Below are positions 17,762-25,436 of a stretch of 64,000 bases of DNA, in pieces. The stretch is taken from NCBI GenBank assembly GCA_910588795.1, contig CAJURI010000003.1:1-64000 (forward strand). The letters are read 5' to 3'. The stretch's first letter is position 1, and each line of letters begins with the position of its first letter. This DNA is from an uncultured Duncaniella sp. GTDB lineage: Bacteria; Bacteroidota; Bacteroidia; Bacteroidales; Muribaculaceae. A program made the position numbers and the translations under genes. The notes under the pieces are model-generated. The model did no database searches, was not told where the DNA came from, and saw only the letters and a list, made by a program, of their open reading frames with translations.

Positions 17762-19222
17762 TCAATTGTCACCTGTCCACTTAGGCAGAGAGAAGATGAA
17801 TTCCAGACCACCCGTAGAACGGTTGTGAACCGATATGGTGCCACCGAGTGTTATCACCGTGCTCCTGACTATTGGCAGACCGAGACCGGTACCTCCCTGC
17901 TTGCGCGAGCGGCCCGTGTCAACACGATAGAATCGCTCGAACAGATGCGGGATATGTTCTTCAGCGACACCCACACCATTGTCAAAGAAAGCAAACATAT
18001 AGAACCGTTCACTCTCCGATATAAGCTTGAAGCATATCTTAGTGCCGTTGGAATACATGGCCGAATTTCGTATCAGACCGCATATCATTCCGTTAAGGAG
18101 CCCGTAATTGCCTGTCACATAACAATCGAGCGGCACGTCAAACGAGAATTGCATATTGCCGGCCAGATTGTTTGCGCCCATATCATAGTCTATCTGATAT
18201 ACGAGGTCATACATATCCACCTTGCTCAGAGCTATCTTGTCGGTGCCGTTCTCGAGGCGCGTCATGGTAGAGACGTCATTGAGCAGATTAGTGAGACGGT
18301 CGATATTGCTCAGCATGCGTTCGAGGAAGCGGGTACGAGTCTCGGCATCCATATCCGGGTCACCGAGTATCGATTCAAGATACCCCCTCACTATCCCGAC
18401 CGGAGTCTTGATCTCATGATTGATATTATTGGACATCTGGCGTGTCACACGCGCCTTCTCCTCTATAGCATGGATAGCCACCTTTCGTTCGCGACGTATC
18501 TGCTCCACGGCATTCTCACGCTCGCGATACAGAGTCACTATCTCACGTGATATATCGCCAAGCTCATTACGCGGGAACTTGTCTATGCCGGTAAAATGGC
18601 CTCCTGTCGCAGCCCTGTAAGCGAAATCCTTGAGCAGGGTGACACTGCGTGACAGACGTCTCGTGAAATAATATGACACAAGTATCGTCATGAGAATGCA
18701 TGAAGCCATCACGAGCCACACCATCGAATCGACCTCAAGCGCATCGCTCACTTCAGCATCGAACGGCAGGGCTGAAAGCACCTTCACATTCCCGTCACGG
18801 CTTTTGGATGTGGCAAGAAAATAATTGACTCCCACAGAATCACGCACCACCTTGCGCTCGTCATTCCCGGTCGATATATAGTCGACCACCTTGAATGCAT
18901 CCTGCTCATATGGCAGCGGAGTCCCGAGGGAATATTTGAGCCTGCCGTCACTCAGATAGACCGAAATGCGCACATCCTCATAAGCAGATCCCTCAAAATA
19001 GGACGCGATGAAAGAGTTCAGCGGCCTGACATCCTGATCAGAATCATAAGCCTTGAGCACACGGCGGTTTATAAGGTCAAGCTGCATGGTAAGCATCTCG
19101 GCTCGATACTCGGCCTCACGCTTATACTGATACCATATTATCAGTCCGAAGACTATGCAGAGGCAAAACGCTATCGGCAGAAACAGCTGCCAGTGATAGT
19201 TAATCCTTCTCCTTGAAGCCAT
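17762..19222 (-). CDS. Sensor histidine kinase of a two-component system
   Basis: This 486-residue inner-membrane kinase has two membrane helices (about 11-31 and 167-187) flanking a roughly 135-residue periplasmic sensor region, then a HAMP-like linker. The HisKA domain has its phospho-acceptor at H269 (SNNINHEIKTPVG). The HATPase domain shows the N box (LICGLIRNSAMYSN), the G1 box (DNGVGV) and the G2 box (GTGLGL). It overlaps the end of the response regulator gene by 23 nt, so translation is probably coupled. The pair resembles RprX/RprY of Bacteroides, but I cannot confirm orthology. The signal is unknown. Confidence 0.93.
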   Translation of the reverse strand: MASRRRINYHWQLFLPIAFCLCIVFGLIIWYQYKREAEYRAEMLTMQLDLINRRVLKAYDSDQDVRPLNSFIASYFEGSAYEDVRISVYLSDGRLKYSLGTPLPYEQDAFKVVDYISTGNDERKVVRDSVGVNYFLATSKSRDGNVKVLSALPFDAEVSDALEVDSMVWLVMASCILMTILVSYYFTRRLSRSVTLLKDFAYRAATGGHFTGIDKFPRNELGDISREIVTLYRERENAVEQIRRERKVAIHAIEEKARVTRQMSNNINHEIKTPVGIVRGYLESILGDPDMDAETRTRFLERMLSNIDRLTNLLNDVSTMTRLENGTDKIALSKVDMYDLVYQIDYDMGANNLAGNMQFSFDVPLDCYVTGNYGLLNGMICGLIRNSAMYSNGTKICFKLISESERFYMFAFFDNGVGVAEEHIPHLFERFYRVDTGRSRKQGGTGLGLPIVRSTVITLGGTISVHNRSTGGLEFIFSLPKWTGDN

Positions 19223-19928
19223 ATCCGAATCCCAGACGGGTCTCGATATTATTTCCGTAAGCTCCTATCTTTTTGCGCAGGCGTGTGATATTTGTGTCAA
19301 TAGTGCGTGTGGTCACCACCACATCGTCATCCCATACGCGGCGTATTATCTCTTCACGCGAATATATGCGGTTGCGGTGGGTAAGGAAAAAGCTCAGTAT
19401 CTCGAATTCAGTCTTGGTCAGAGGCACCTGAGAGCCGTCTATATAGCATGTCTTGTCATTAGGATCTATGCAAAGAGTCTGATATTCGATACGGCTCTCC
19501 ATAGGATCATGATCCTGCACAGGCATTGCGCTGGCCGCCTGGACAGCCTTGCGCGCCACAGCCGCACGACGAAGGACCGCATTGACCCTCGCTATCATCT
19601 CGCTCATCTTGAACGGCTTGGTGATATAATCGTCAGCTCCTATATTAAGTCCCATCACCGTGTCGTCCTCTCCGTTCAATGCCGAACAGAATATTATAGG
19701 CACAATCTCCGTGCTGTCACTGTTACGGAGTTTCTTGGCGAAATCAAATCCGCTCAGACGCTCCATCATGATATCGACGATAAACAGATCGTAAGGGCGT
19801 AGATCCTTTTCCAAAGCCTCTTCGGCACTATAGGCGACATCCACCTCATATCCCTCTTTAAGAAGATTATATCTCAGAATCTCGCATATCGATTCTTCGT
19901 CATCAATAACTAAAATGCGTGCATTCAT
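19200..19928 (-). CDS. OmpR/PhoB-family response regulator
   Basis: This 242-residue DNA-binding regulator has a receiver domain (1-120) with acidic pocket D9/D10, phosphorylation site D52 (VDIMM) and the conserved Lys at 104 (TKPF). A C-terminal winged helix (about 145-240) carries the typical LTKTEFEILSFF, SREEIIRRVW and RTIDTNITRLRKKIG elements. It is the first gene of the two-gene system and overlaps the kinase gene by 23 nt. RprY-like by general resemblance. Its regulon cannot be inferred. An sRNA-like repeat (20037-20140) lies divergently 109 nt upstream. Confidence 0.94.
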   Translation of the reverse strand: MNARILVIDDEESICEILRYNLLKEGYEVDVAYSAEEALEKDLRPYDLFIVDIMMERLSGFDFAKKLRNSDSTEIVPIIFCSALNGEDDTVMGLNIGADDYITKPFKMSEMIARVNAVLRRAAVARKAVQAASAMPVQDHDPMESRIEYQTLCIDPNDKTCYIDGSQVPLTKTEFEILSFFLTHRNRIYSREEIIRRVWDDDVVVTTRTIDTNITRLRKKIGAYGNNIETRLGFGYGFKEKD

Positions 19929-20036
19929 ATCTGGTCTGTGTTTGGTATTTGATGCTAAATTACAATTTTTTTTTCGTCCAATTGGTTAACAAACGTTAAA
20001 TCGGAATATAGTCTGAACTTTTACACTCCCCGATAG

Positions 20037-20140
20037 TTATAATGATGTAGTTACTATTATTTGCACTGTGTTTTCATGGTATTAGATTTAAGGTTAAGAA
20101 CCACGGGGCTGTCGAGATGACAGCCCCGTGGTTTCTTTTG
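20037..20140 (+). ncRNA. Putative sRNA or leader element, copy B of the repeat
   Basis: Bases 20045-20097 are identical to the 53-nt block of copy A at 1239-1291. The hairpin here is 20101-20113 pairing with 20119-20131 (13 bp perfect, loop GAGAT), followed by TTTCTTTTG. Compared with copy A, a C-G pair became T-A and a G-T became G-C, so pairing is kept while sequence changes. A short reading frame (MVLDLRLRTTGLSR, then stop) shares its first seven codons with copy A. Confidence 0.6.
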
Positions 20141-20261
20141 TCACGACATAAACACCTCCCGCATACACGGCCGGGCGCATGGGAAATGTTAAAAAAACGG
20201 CCCTACAACATACGTAACCACATTGTCCCTATTTTGTAACACATATGTAACACATCCTTCG

Positions 20262-20430
20262 TATCTTTGCAATGTAGAAAACAAAAACCTTCTGCAAGAG
20301 GGTTACAAGATATAGAAATCAATACCAATCAAAGAAAATTTACGGTTGCAAAGAAATAGTTTTTTAGTAAATACTAAACCTAATCATTATCACACTACAT
20401 AGAGGACTGTCGCCCGACAGTCCTCTAATA
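20262..20430 (+). ncRNA. Candidate small RNA with its own promoter and terminator
   Basis: A -7 box TATCTTTG (20262-20269) is followed by about 155 nt without a useful reading frame. The transcript would end in a perfect hairpin, AGAGGACTGTC (20401-20411) with GACAGTCCTCT (20416-20426), then an AT-rich tract. ATGTAG (20272-20277) can pair with CTACAT (20395-20400) to close the molecule. TTTAGT (20363-20368) pairs with ACTAAA (20373-20378). Confidence 0.5.
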
Positions 20431-20803
20431 TTTTATAAGAGGCCGATTAAAAACAACCTTAAAAAACGGAGTGCCTGAATATTGAACACAAGGTCCAACA
20501 CCGACACCCCGTACGGACGGGCTGGAACTTTTCGGTTGACCGACACAAACAAGAGCCACATCAACATCAAAAACCCTGGCAGACTACAAAAGCTAAAACT
20601 TCCTCCGGACAATCAAGCCATCTGTGGAATATTAATAAAAATGTCTGCCCCGGACAATTGTCTTGTAACTTTCTTTGCATCCGGTCCGAAAACCGTATGC
20701 GATCCATATAATTTCCCGAAAAGGGAATCAGAATTGCTCTACGGTCATACTACTCAGTTCCATTCAAGGACAAAGCCCCCTTATCGGGTGGCCTGTCCTC
20801 TGC
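20431..20803. other. Gene-free stretch
   Basis: About 370 nt between the sRNA-like locus and the end of the reverse-strand gene at 20804. A forward frame (20482-20874) is open but has no recognisable protein features and overlaps the end of that gene, so I do not call it. No clear repeat, promoter or hairpin was seen. Confidence 0.5.
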
Positions 20804-21706
20804 TCATCCGTTGTCCTGTCCTTTTCCAAGATGCGACACCTCCTGATATATCCCGTCAAGGCTATCGGGGATAATGATCTTCAGGCCGCCATATTCCCTC
20901 ACCTTCTTCCGGATATACTCGGCATGGCGCGAGCGAATGGTCTGCATTTCACCGTTCCACCTCTCCAAAGCCTTGGTATAATCAGTGCTCACCTTCACTT
21001 TGGAGTCTGTGACAGCCTTTTCGCACTCATACTTCATGGCATTCAGTTTGGCCTGAGCCTCGCGATACTGCTTCTGCAGATCAAAATAGACCGTCTCTAT
21101 CAGTTCGGCACCGACCGAAGGCTCATAGGAATAGATGAGTGTATCGCGTCCGTCACCCTCCACCGAGCGCGGATTCTGAGTGCGCTGCGCCAGATCGTCA
21201 CGCGCATCAGCGAAATGTCCGCCCGGATGTATCTCCTTTCCGATCACGGCTGCAAGAGTCTCAAGTTCATAATAACGGTTGCGCTCGTCAAGCGACAAGC
21301 CGCCGTAATACCCGTCCTCAGTCAGAGCCTCCTCCATGACAGGAGCCTCGGGGATCGTCAGCCCCTCAATCCTGGCAAACTCTTCCAATGAAAGGTCCTC
21401 AGCCCTCTTCAGGAGCCTGTCCTTTGCCTTTATCGCTTCCCTTAGCCATGCTATAAGCGACTTTGCCTCGGCCACGCGGTGCAGCATGCCTGACACCGAT
21501 TTCACATCATCGGCGTCAGCACCTTTGCGCAACACATTGACCGAACCGCTGCCTATCAATGACACCTCTGTCGAATAGAACACCATCGCAGCAAGTCGGG
21601 CCTCAAGAATGCGTATCATCTCTTTGGCCATATTGGCAACATGATTGGCGGATGTCGAGGTCAAACCCCGCCCCTCCGCGCTAAAAAATATCAAATCCTT
21701 ATCCAT
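20804..21706 (-). CDS. Hypothetical protein with coiled-coil segments
   Basis: From ATG 21706 the protein has 300 residues and no signal peptide or membrane segment. The N-terminal part (MDKDLIFFSAEGRGLTSTSANHVAN and following) is helical. The middle holds an acidic, Leu/Glu-rich stretch, and the C-terminal third has heptad-like helices (YFDLQKQYREAQAKLNAMKY, ALERWNGEMQTIRSRHAEYI). I do not recognise it. The frame is open to 21796; that extension is basic and may be leader sequence. A 14-bp hairpin separates its 5' side from the GH3 gene. Confidence 0.7.
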   Translation of the reverse strand: MDKDLIFFSAEGRGLTSTSANHVANMAKEMIRILEARLAAMVFYSTEVSLIGSGSVNVLRKGADADDVKSVSGMLHRVAEAKSLIAWLREAIKAKDRLLKRAEDLSLEEFARIEGLTIPEAPVMEEALTEDGYYGGLSLDERNRYYELETLAAVIGKEIHPGGHFADARDDLAQRTQNPRSVEGDGRDTLIYSYEPSVGAELIETVYFDLQKQYREAQAKLNAMKYECEKAVTDSKVKVSTDYTKALERWNGEMQTIRSRHAEYIRKKVREYGGLKIIIPDSLDGIYQEVSHLGKGQDNG

Positions 21707-21855
21707 AACATTTACAGGTTGTTTTTTAATGGTATCTTCGAGATCGTATAGTAACGGCCTCTTAAATTCTAATCTTAGAACCTCTTTTCGGCACAAATGG
21801 TTGTGACCCGAATTGAAGAATCATATCTGTTTAAACAATCACGGCACAAAATAAG

Positions 21856-21890
21856 CACCCCGGTGCGCAAGCTACATGCGCACCGGGGTG
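21856..21890 (-). terminator. 14-bp perfect hairpin after the GH3 gene
   Basis: CACCCCGGTGCGCA (21856-21869) pairs with TGCGCACCGGGGTG (21877-21890) around a 7-nt loop. It lies 18 nt after the stop of the reverse-strand GH3 gene and probably terminates it. Confidence 0.8.
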
Positions 21891-21908
21891 AAATTTTATT
21901 TAAAGATA

Positions 21909-24473
21909 TCAAATTCTTACTTTTATCTTCTTAAGATCCCTGTCGGCACTTGAAGAGCCTACCATAAGCTCATATTCTCCGGGGACCACACGCATCTCCT
22001 GATTCTTTTCGTCCCAGTTCTCAAAGAGATGTCTCGGGAAGTCGATCTCCACATCGCGGCTCTCTCCGGGAGCAAGCTCCACACGGGCATATCCTCTGAG
22101 GGTCTTATTAGGCCCATCGGCATCCGCAGGACGACGAAGGTACACCTGCACAACCTCAGTCCCTGCCACCTTTCCGGTATTCTTTACGCGCACCTTTATC
22201 ACGCCGTCAGAGTATACAGGCTTGGAGATGTCAAATGTGGTGTAGCTCAACCCGTATCCGAACTGATACAGCGGATCCTCTTTCATATAGCGGTAAGTGC
22301 GTCCCTCCATAAGATAATTGTCAAATGCCGGGAGCTGGCTGTCGTTCTTGTAGAAAGTCACGGGAAGCTTGCCCGAGGGATTATAGTCACCGAATATCAC
22401 ATCGGCTATGGCATATCCCCCCTGCTCTCCGGGATACCAAGCCTGCAGTATGGCGTCGCATATCTCATTCTCGGGGGTAAGAGCCACCGCACTGCCGCTG
22501 CAATTGACAAACACTATCTTCTTGCCGGCCTCATGCAATGCCTTGATGATCTCCCGCTGAGGCTCCGGAAGCTCTATGGATGTGCGGTCGCCGTTGTCAA
22601 ATCCCGGCTCGTTCACCTTGGCCTCCTCACGTTCGTAAGCCGGAGAGATGCCTCCTATAAATATCACGACTTCGGCACCCTTAGCCGCAGCCACAGCATC
22701 AGCGGGCGTGACATCGCGCGAACGCAGTATGTCAAAGTTGAGCGTGGCGTCATCTTCAAGCTGCATATAGTCCACCTCAATGTCATATCTCTTCCCTTTC
22801 TCAACGGCAAACTCACGGTCACGGAAATTCAGCGGATCAGTCTTCCAGCGGTTGTGCACTGTGTCGCCGTTTATTATTATACGCAGGCCGTCATCATTGT
22901 TGTACACCATCTTGAGTCTCTCGTCACGGTCAGCAGTGTACGTGCCCTTGATACGGGCGGTGAAATTCGTAAGATTGACCCCGGGAGCAAACGCCGTGTT
23001 GCCGCCGTTGTCAAGACGGATCGCGGAGGTGTACACAGTCTCGGCAGCCGGCTCTCCTTCCATTGCAGTATTGTTCCAGTAAGAAGCCTCCATGCCTTGA
23101 CCCTTGGAACTGCGGAAATTGCCAAACACACTCTCCTGATCGGTCATGCGTGTCACGGCACAGGCACGCGCATACGGAAGCTCACGTCCGGCACGCGCAT
23201 TCAGGCCCTCGAGCGCAGTGACCGTATGGGCCGGCTGACCGTAATATATACCCCACATCATGGTGGAATCGGCGGCATTCGGCCCCATCACCATGATCTT
23301 TCCTGCATCGGGAGAGAGAGGCAGCACCCCATTGTTTTTCAAAAGCACCATCTGCTCGCGAGCCATCTTGCGGGCAAGGTCACGATGGGCCTTGGAGCTA
23401 ACCACACTCATCGGGATCGAAGTCCAGGGCACAAGAGAATCCGGATCGAAATCGCCGAGTTCGAAACGGCCTTTCAGAAGACGCTTCACGCACACATCGA
23501 TATCCGATTCCTTGACATCGCCGCGCCTCACGGCTCCGGGAAGATTCTTATAGACCCCTCCGCACTCCACATCGGTGCCGCTGAGCACACCCAATGCGGA
23601 TGCTGCCTTGGCATCCTTCGACACCTCATGGCGGCCTTCGCGATAGAAATCCCCTATGGCTCCGCAATCGCTGACGACAAGTCCGTCAAATCCCCAGTCA
23701 TAACGCAATATGGAATTGAGCAGCCTGTCGGACCCACAGCACGGCGAGCCTTCAAACCGCTGATAGGCGCACATCACCTGCTGCACCTTGCCATCCTTGA
23801 CAAGCATCCTGAATGCCGGAAGATATGTCTCCCAAAGCTCTCTGGCGGGCAGATTCTCTATATCAAAGCTGTGGCGGGTCTTTTCAGGTCCGCTGTGCAC
23901 CGCATAATGCTTGGCACAGGCATGAAGCTTGTAATATTTGCCGCTGCCGTCGCCCTGCAGACCTTTCACTACACGCAGACCCATACGGCCGTTCATGTAT
24001 GGATCCTCACCATAGGTCTCCTGTCCGCGCCCCCAGCGCGGATCGCGGAACACATTGATGTTGGGAGTCCAGAACGACAGTCCTTTATACTTACCGTTCT
24101 TCCCCTCTCGGCGGGCAAGTGTATTCTTGGCGCGGGCCTCGTCACTCACCGCAGTGAACACCTCTTCGATAAGATCGTCGTCAAACGAAGCGGCCATTCC
24201 TATACAAGAAGGGAACACCGTGGCAAGACCGTTACGCCCCACTCCATGGAGAGCCTCGCTCCACCAGTCGAAAGCCGGAATACCGAGCCGGTCTATCGCA
24301 GGGGAGCCATTCATCATCAGCAATGATTTCTCCTCAAGAGTGAGCCGCTTGCACAGATCCTCGGCACGCTCCTCAGCGGACAGCGAAGGGTCCTGATATG
24401 GAAGAGATTGCGCCAACATAAGGGACGGCAGACCCGCAAGCACAGACGCCACTAAAAACTGTCTTATTTTCAT
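21909..24473 (-). CDS. Glycoside hydrolase family 3 with PA14 domain
   Basis: This 854-residue secreted enzyme has a signal peptide (cut after about residue 21, LAQ). The GH3 N-terminal barrel carries the nucleophile in GLVVSDCGA (D269) and the family strings NVFRDPRWGRGQETYGEDP and HACAKHYAVH. A PA14 domain (about 450-580, NNDDGLRIIINGD) is inserted in the second GH3 domain. The C-terminal fibronectin-III-like domain (from about 750) is present. GH3 enzymes with this layout act as beta-xylosidases or beta-glucosidases on plant glycans. Specificity cannot be fixed here. It probably works in the periplasm with the nearby GH2 enzyme. No susCD pair is in the window. Confidence 0.94.
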   Translation of the reverse strand: MKIRQFLVASVLAGLPSLMLAQSLPYQDPSLSAEERAEDLCKRLTLEEKSLLMMNGSPAIDRLGIPAFDWWSEALHGVGRNGLATVFPSCIGMAASFDDDLIEEVFTAVSDEARAKNTLARREGKNGKYKGLSFWTPNINVFRDPRWGRGQETYGEDPYMNGRMGLRVVKGLQGDGSGKYYKLHACAKHYAVHSGPEKTRHSFDIENLPARELWETYLPAFRMLVKDGKVQQVMCAYQRFEGSPCCGSDRLLNSILRYDWGFDGLVVSDCGAIGDFYREGRHEVSKDAKAASALGVLSGTDVECGGVYKNLPGAVRRGDVKESDIDVCVKRLLKGRFELGDFDPDSLVPWTSIPMSVVSSKAHRDLARKMAREQMVLLKNNGVLPLSPDAGKIMVMGPNAADSTMMWGIYYGQPAHTVTALEGLNARAGRELPYARACAVTRMTDQESVFGNFRSSKGQGMEASYWNNTAMEGEPAAETVYTSAIRLDNGGNTAFAPGVNLTNFTARIKGTYTADRDERLKMVYNNDDGLRIIINGDTVHNRWKTDPLNFRDREFAVEKGKRYDIEVDYMQLEDDATLNFDILRSRDVTPADAVAAAKGAEVVIFIGGISPAYEREEAKVNEPGFDNGDRTSIELPEPQREIIKALHEAGKKIVFVNCSGSAVALTPENEICDAILQAWYPGEQGGYAIADVIFGDYNPSGKLPVTFYKNDSQLPAFDNYLMEGRTYRYMKEDPLYQFGYGLSYTTFDISKPVYSDGVIKVRVKNTGKVAGTEVVQVYLRRPADADGPNKTLRGYARVELAPGESRDVEIDFPRHLFENWDEKNQEMRVVPGEYELMVGSSSADRDLKKIKVRI

Positions 24474-24518
24474 GGTTAAAAAGGTAAAAAAAGATATGAT
24501 TTTTCTGCTATTATTTTA

Positions 24519-24550
24519 CAAAGATAATGAATTCATCTATTATTTGCAAA
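24519..24550 (-). promoter_or_regulatory. Promoter of the GH3 gene
   Basis: On the reverse strand a -33 TTTG (complement of 24547-24550) and a -7 TATCTTTG (complement of 24519-24526) are 20 nt apart. The transcript would start near 24512, about 40 nt before the ATG. Confidence 0.7.
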
Positions 24551-24683
24551 TAATTATAAGTTAATGCTTTACACCAACAAACAGCCATATGGCAGCATTT
24601 ACTGTTAAAAATACAATAAGTATATCCTGGTTATTATAATATATTATTCAATATAAAGAATTATTCAAAAAAATTAGCAATTA

Positions 24684-24714
24684 TTTGCATTGTTAAATAT
24701 TTTGTTTATATTTG
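24684..24714 (+). promoter_or_regulatory. Promoter of the small lipoprotein gene
   Basis: A -33 TTTG (24684-24687) and a -7 TATATTTG (24707-24714) are 19 nt apart. Together with the GH3 promoter this makes the very AT-rich 355-nt gap (24474-24828) a divergent promoter region. I see nothing else in the gap. Confidence 0.7.
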
Positions 24715-24828
24715 CAAACATATCATAGAATCTCAAATCATTTCACAATCTTAACGTTATGGAAATGCTACCGGGATAGCAAATTAAATCTATAATAACG
24801 ACCTCTAAACAATATAAACCCCATTATT

Positions 24829-25251
24829 ATGAAGATTTTCTTTAATCTTGCACTTGTACTTGTCAGTGCCATTCTATCATCGATGCTAACAATCGCATGC
24901 ACCAACGCCGAATCGCCAAAATCCGAGAACTACGAACTTATCGAAGTCGAGGATCCAAACCAAGAAGAATTTGAACAGACCCTCAATAATCTCCCTGAAG
25001 AAAAGCGGGAGGAATTGAAACTGCGACGCCACGTAAACCTGATACTGATAAAATATGTCAAACTCGAAGGCCACCGCTACCGCCTTGACATTTCGGAAGA
25101 AGATGCTAAAAAATTAGGCATCAAACCCGAGTGGCTTGAAATCGCAAAAAAGGAAATCGAGGATGCCAATAAGAATATCGAAAAGATGGACGCCGACGGA
25201 CAGGTGCTTGATCTGCCCGACCCTCAGGAATTATTCAAAAATAAAGAGTGA
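24829..25251 (+). CDS. Small putative lipoprotein
   Basis: This 140-residue protein has a hydrophobic export segment ending in TIAC (Cys 24), a lipobox-like site. The mature part is highly charged, rich in Glu and Lys, and predicted mostly helical (EEKREELKLRRHVNLILIKY; EIEDANKNIEKMD). I do not recognise the family. It sits between two outward-acting glycosidase genes with its own promoter. A stem of 12 bp lies about 100 nt after its stop. A surface or periplasmic accessory role is only a guess from location. Confidence 0.7.
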   Translation: MKIFFNLALVLVSAILSSMLTIACTNAESPKSENYELIEVEDPNQEEFEQTLNNLPEEKREELKLRRHVNLILIKYVKLEGHRYRLDISEEDAKKLGIKPEWLEIAKKEIEDANKNIEKMDADGQVLDLPDPQELFKNKE

Positions 25252-25347
25252 CACACGGCCATAATACAGGGTATTTCAAAACTACCTTTTTAATGAATCA
25301 CACTCTACGATAACTATTCATAGGGAATCGGACATCCAATAAACAAG

Positions 25348-25399
25348 TTTATCCGCTGCCATCTTGCTCATGATACTGAAGCAGACAGCAGCGGATAAA
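25348..25399. terminator. Shared terminator hairpin between convergent genes
   Basis: TTTATCCGCTGC (25348-25359) pairs perfectly with GCAGCGGATAAA (25388-25399). It lies between the small lipoprotein gene and the end of the GH2 gene. A T-rich run on the plus side (TTTTGTC) suits the forward gene. It may serve both. Confidence 0.7.
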
Positions 25400-25436
25400 T
25401 TTTGTCAAAGATTTCCTAACAGTCTATGATATAACG

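Noticed and set aside
17660..18550. Forward frame beginning in the inverted repeat and running antisense to the kinase gene
   Set aside because: It overlaps a complete histidine kinase gene, and its residues show no family features after the repeat-encoded start.
20482..20874. Possible 130-codon gene in the gene-free stretch
   Set aside because: It overlaps the 3' end of the reverse-strand gene, has no promoter close by and no protein-like pattern.
22029..24326. Long open frame antisense to the GH3 gene (765 codons)
   Set aside because: It is a shadow of the GC-rich codon pattern of a clear GH3 enzyme; it has no signal peptide, domain or plausible composition of its own.
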